From Paracoccaceae bacterium (GTDB taxonomy: Bacteria; Pseudomonadota; Alphaproteobacteria; Rhodobacterales; Rhodobacteraceae): DNA of 64,000 nt. The number at the start of each line of letters is the position of its first letter. Position 1 is the first letter of the stretch. Below the pieces are notes generated by a model, which was given only the letters and a program-made list of their open reading frames with translations, ran no database searches and was not told the DNA's origin. The DNA is taken from contig JANSXY010000004.1 of assembly GCA_024742695.1 (NCBI GenBank), positions 186,001 to 250,000 on the forward strand, read 5' to 3'. A program made the position numbers and the translations under genes. Shown here piece by piece: positions 62,129 to 64,000 of the stretch.

Positions 62129-62158
62129 TTGGCATTCGCCCCGAAACTCCCGTATTGT
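62129..62158 (+). promoter_or_regulatory. Candidate sigma-70 promoter for tolQ
   Basis: TTGGCA and TATTGT with an 18-bp spacing lie about 63 bp upstream of the tolQ start. Each box differs little from the consensus; the rest of the spacer is GC-rich. Confidence 0.5.
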
Positions 62159-62220
62159 GGCGCGAAAGCGAAGCCGCGCGACGACGCGGCCGGACCGGCA
62201 GGAACAGACCGAGCGGAACC

Positions 62221-62919
62221 ATGGAAACCGAAGCCCTTCATATGGCCGGGGAGATCGATTTCTCCCTGATAGCGCTGTTTGCGCGCGCCTCGCTGACGGT
62301 GCAGATCGTCATGCTGATGCTGATCGCGGCCTCGATCTGGTCGTGGAAGATCATCGTCCAGAAGTTCATCGCCTATCGCGCCGCGCGCGCCGAGGCCGAG
62401 AGTTTCGACGCGGCGTTCTGGTCGGGCGAGCCGCTCGACGAGTTGTTCGAGACCGTGGCGGAGGCCCCGCAGGGCGCGCCCGAGAAGATTTTCGTCGCCG
62501 GCATGGCGGAATGGCGGCGCAGCCACCGGCAGGACGGCGGGCTGATCGCCGGCGCGCAGGCCCGGATCGACCGGTCGATGAACGTGGCCATCGCCAAGGA
62601 GGCCGAGCGGCTGAACGGTGGCCTGCCGTTCCTCGCCACGGTGGGGTCGACCGCGCCCTTCGTCGGCCTGTTCGGCACGGTCTGGGGCATCAAGGTCGCC
62701 TTCGAGGAGATCGCGATGTCGCAGAACACCTCGCTCGTGGTCGTCGCGCCGGGCATCGCCGAGGCGTTGCTGGCCACCGGGCTGGGCCTTCTGGCGGCGA
62801 TCCCGGCGGTGGTCTTCTACAACAAGCTTTCGTCCGACAGCGATCGGATCGTCGGCGGCTACGAGGCCTTCGCCGACGAGTTCGCCACGATCCTGTCGCG
62901 GCAGCTGGACGCGGACTAG
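62221..62919 (+). CDS. tolQ: TolQ, proton-channel subunit of Tol-Pal
   Basis: A 232-residue inner-membrane protein with three helices. The first is LTVQIVMLMLIAASIWSWKI; the second and third frame the MotA/TolQ/ExbB domain GSTAPFVGLFGTVWGIKVAFE and GIAEALLATGLGLLAAIPAVV. With TolR it uses the proton gradient to pull on TolA during envelope constriction. Confidence 0.96.
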   Translation: METEALHMAGEIDFSLIALFARASLTVQIVMLMLIAASIWSWKIIVQKFIAYRAARAEAESFDAAFWSGEPLDELFETVAEAPQGAPEKIFVAGMAEWRRSHRQDGGLIAGAQARIDRSMNVAIAKEAERLNGGLPFLATVGSTAPFVGLFGTVWGIKVAFEEIAMSQNTSLVVVAPGIAEALLATGLGLLAAIPAVVFYNKLSSDSDRIVGGYEAFADEFATILSRQLDAD

Positions 62920-62922
62920 GCC

Positions 62923-63402
62923 ATGGCGATGAACGTCTCATCGGCATCGGGCGGGGGCGGCGGGCGCCGCCGCCGCGCCGGGCGCGGCCGGCCGCGGGTG
63001 ATGTCGGAAATCAACGTCACGCCCTTCGTCGACGTGATGCTGGTCTTGCTGATCATCTTCATGGTCGCCGCGCCGCTGTTGACCGTGGGGGTGCCGCTGG
63101 ACCTGCCGCAGACCTCCGCACAGGCCGTCCAGACCGACCAGGAAGAGCCGCTGGCGCTGTCGATCGACCGGGAAGGCGCGATCTTCCTGCAGGAAACCGG
63201 CATCGCGGATGACGAGCTGCTGCCGCGGCTTGCCGCCATCGCGGCCGAGCGCGCGTCGGACCGGATCTACCTGCGCGCCGACGGATCCGTGCCCTATGCG
63301 CGGGTGGCGCAGGTGATGGGCGCGCTGAGCGCCGGCGGGTTTTCCGACATCGTGCTGGTGACCGACGGGGACGGGCCGGGCTTCGGCGCGGCGGGGAACT
63401 AG
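62923..63402 (+). CDS. tolR: TolR, proton-channel subunit of Tol-Pal
   Basis: A 159-residue protein with one helix holding the proton-carrying Asp (INVTPFVDVMLVLLIIFMV) and a periplasmic ExbD/TolR domain (VPLDLPQTSAQ to VLVTDGDG). A Gly/Arg-rich N-terminal stretch precedes the helix. It starts 3 bp after tolQ. Confidence 0.96.
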   Translation: MAMNVSSASGGGGGRRRRAGRGRPRVMSEINVTPFVDVMLVLLIIFMVAAPLLTVGVPLDLPQTSAQAVQTDQEEPLALSIDREGAIFLQETGIADDELLPRLAAIAAERASDRIYLRADGSVPYARVAQVMGALSAGGFSDIVLVTDGDGPGFGAAGN

Positions 63403-63414
63403 GGGCGCCATGCG

Positions 63415-64000
63415 ATGGAGCGGGGCGAGACCATCGGCCTGGCGGTTTCGGGGGGCGCGCATGCCGCGCTGATCCTGTGGGTCGCGCTGGGCGATCTGCT
63501 GTTTCGCCCGCCGCCGCCGCGGCCCGTCGAGATCGCCGATGTCGCGATGATCAGCGAGGCGGAGTTCCGGGCGCTGACCGCCGTCGCCGCCGCCGCGCCG
63601 CGCGCCACGCCCGAGGCGCCCTCGGCCCCCGAACTGCCCGACACGACCGATGCCGCGCCCGCCCCCGCGTCCGATACCCGCGCCGCGCTGCCGCCGCAGC
63701 CGGCCCTGCCGGAAGAGGCGGTGCCCGACGCGGCGCCCGAGGTTCTGGCCCTGGCCCCGCCCCAGGCCGAGGTGCAGGACGCGCCGCCGAACCCGATCCT
63801 GGCCCCGGTGATCGAACCCGACGAACAGGTGCTGCCCGAAATCAGCCCGCGCCCGCAGCCCCGGCCCGCGCCCCGCGTCGCCCCCACGCCGTCCGACGCG
63901 CCGGCCCCCGACGCGATGCCCGCGCCCGACACCGTCGCCGCGACCCGGCCCGAAGACACCGAGCAGCCGGCGGAAGAGCCCGCGCCCGAGCGGGAGGCGG
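63415..64000 (+). CDS. tolA: TolA (3' end cut by the window)
   Basis: The first 195 codons of TolA; the frame is open at the window end. One N-terminal helix (TIGLAVSGGAHAALILWVAL) is followed by a long Pro/Ala/Glu-rich periplasmic spacer with many PAPAP-like stretches. The missing end should hold the TolB/Pal-binding domain. The start follows GGGG and is 12 bp after tolR. Confidence 0.88.
   Translation, partial: MERGETIGLAVSGGAHAALILWVALGDLLFRPPPPRPVEIADVAMISEAEFRALTAVAAAAPRATPEAPSAPELPDTTDAAPAPASDTRAALPPQPALPEEAVPDAAPEVLALAPPQAEVQDAPPNPILAPVIEPDEQVLPEISPRPQPRPAPRVAPTPSDAPAPDAMPAPDTVAATRPEDTEQPAEEPAPEREA

Overview
The window looks like a piece of an alphaproteobacterial chromosome, most likely order Rhodobacterales (Rhodobacter/Paracoccus type). 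The evidence is the very high GC content with GC-ending codons and the gene clusters seen: pyrG with secG upstream, purA followed by a DUF2842 gene, priA / transaldolase-like aldolase / DUF484 / xerC / phosphatidylcholine synthase, and ruvCAB followed by ybgC-tolQRA. No rRNA, tRNA, CRISPR array, insertion sequence or prophage was recognised.

Layout. (1) 1-5.2 kb: metabolic genes: the end of a flavin monooxygenase, an EamA exporter, a proline-racemase-family enzyme with Ser/Thr in place of both catalytic cysteines, an RraA-family protein and a C45-type acyltransferase/hydrolase. (2) 5.4-21.9 kb: a large accessory locus for a type IVb pilus of the IncI plasmid R64 kind. It holds a GH104-like lytic transglycosylase, a PilM-like protein, a PilV-like tip adhesin, major pilin PilS, PilL/TcpQ, secretin PilN, PilO, PilP, ATPase PilQ, platform protein PilR, a prepilin peptidase, a second ATPase, a SPOR-domain protein, a LuxR-type regulator and a second pilin. 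(3) 21.9-29.2 kb: GlcNAc use (nagA plus a BadF-type kinase), a 2-hydroxyacid dehydrogenase, pepT, a P1B ATPase and rarD, with an FNR-like box between the last two. (4) 29.2-46.1 kb: polyphosphate kinase 2, pyrG, secG, purA, a giant acidic repeat protein, thiamine pyrophosphokinase, a second EamA exporter, a DUF2339 membrane protein, ileS and pcs. (5) 46.1-50.7 kb: xerC, DUF484, aldolase, priA, followed by a run of four strong palindromes. (6) 50.9-56.8 kb: YeeE/YedE transporter, MFS and MATE transporters, msrA, prmA and small proteins. (7) 57.4-64 kb: ruvCAB, a MazG-like protein, two poorly known proteins and the start of the tol operon, cut by the window end.

The standout is the pilus locus. 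It carries a complete R64-like assembly set outside a plasmid context, and adds parts that the R64 set lacks: a second ATPase, a SPOR protein, a LuxR regulator and a paralogous pilin. The major pilin gene has a mosaic composition: its N-terminal third uses native GC-rich codons, and its variable C-terminal part is distinctly richer in A/T-ending codons. The tip adhesin PilV and the pilin are transcribed divergently from a structured 0.47 kb spacer. The second notable signal is the set of four consecutive perfect palindromes between priA and yeeE. They share the core TTCGNNCGAA but have unrelated, self-complementary outer arms.
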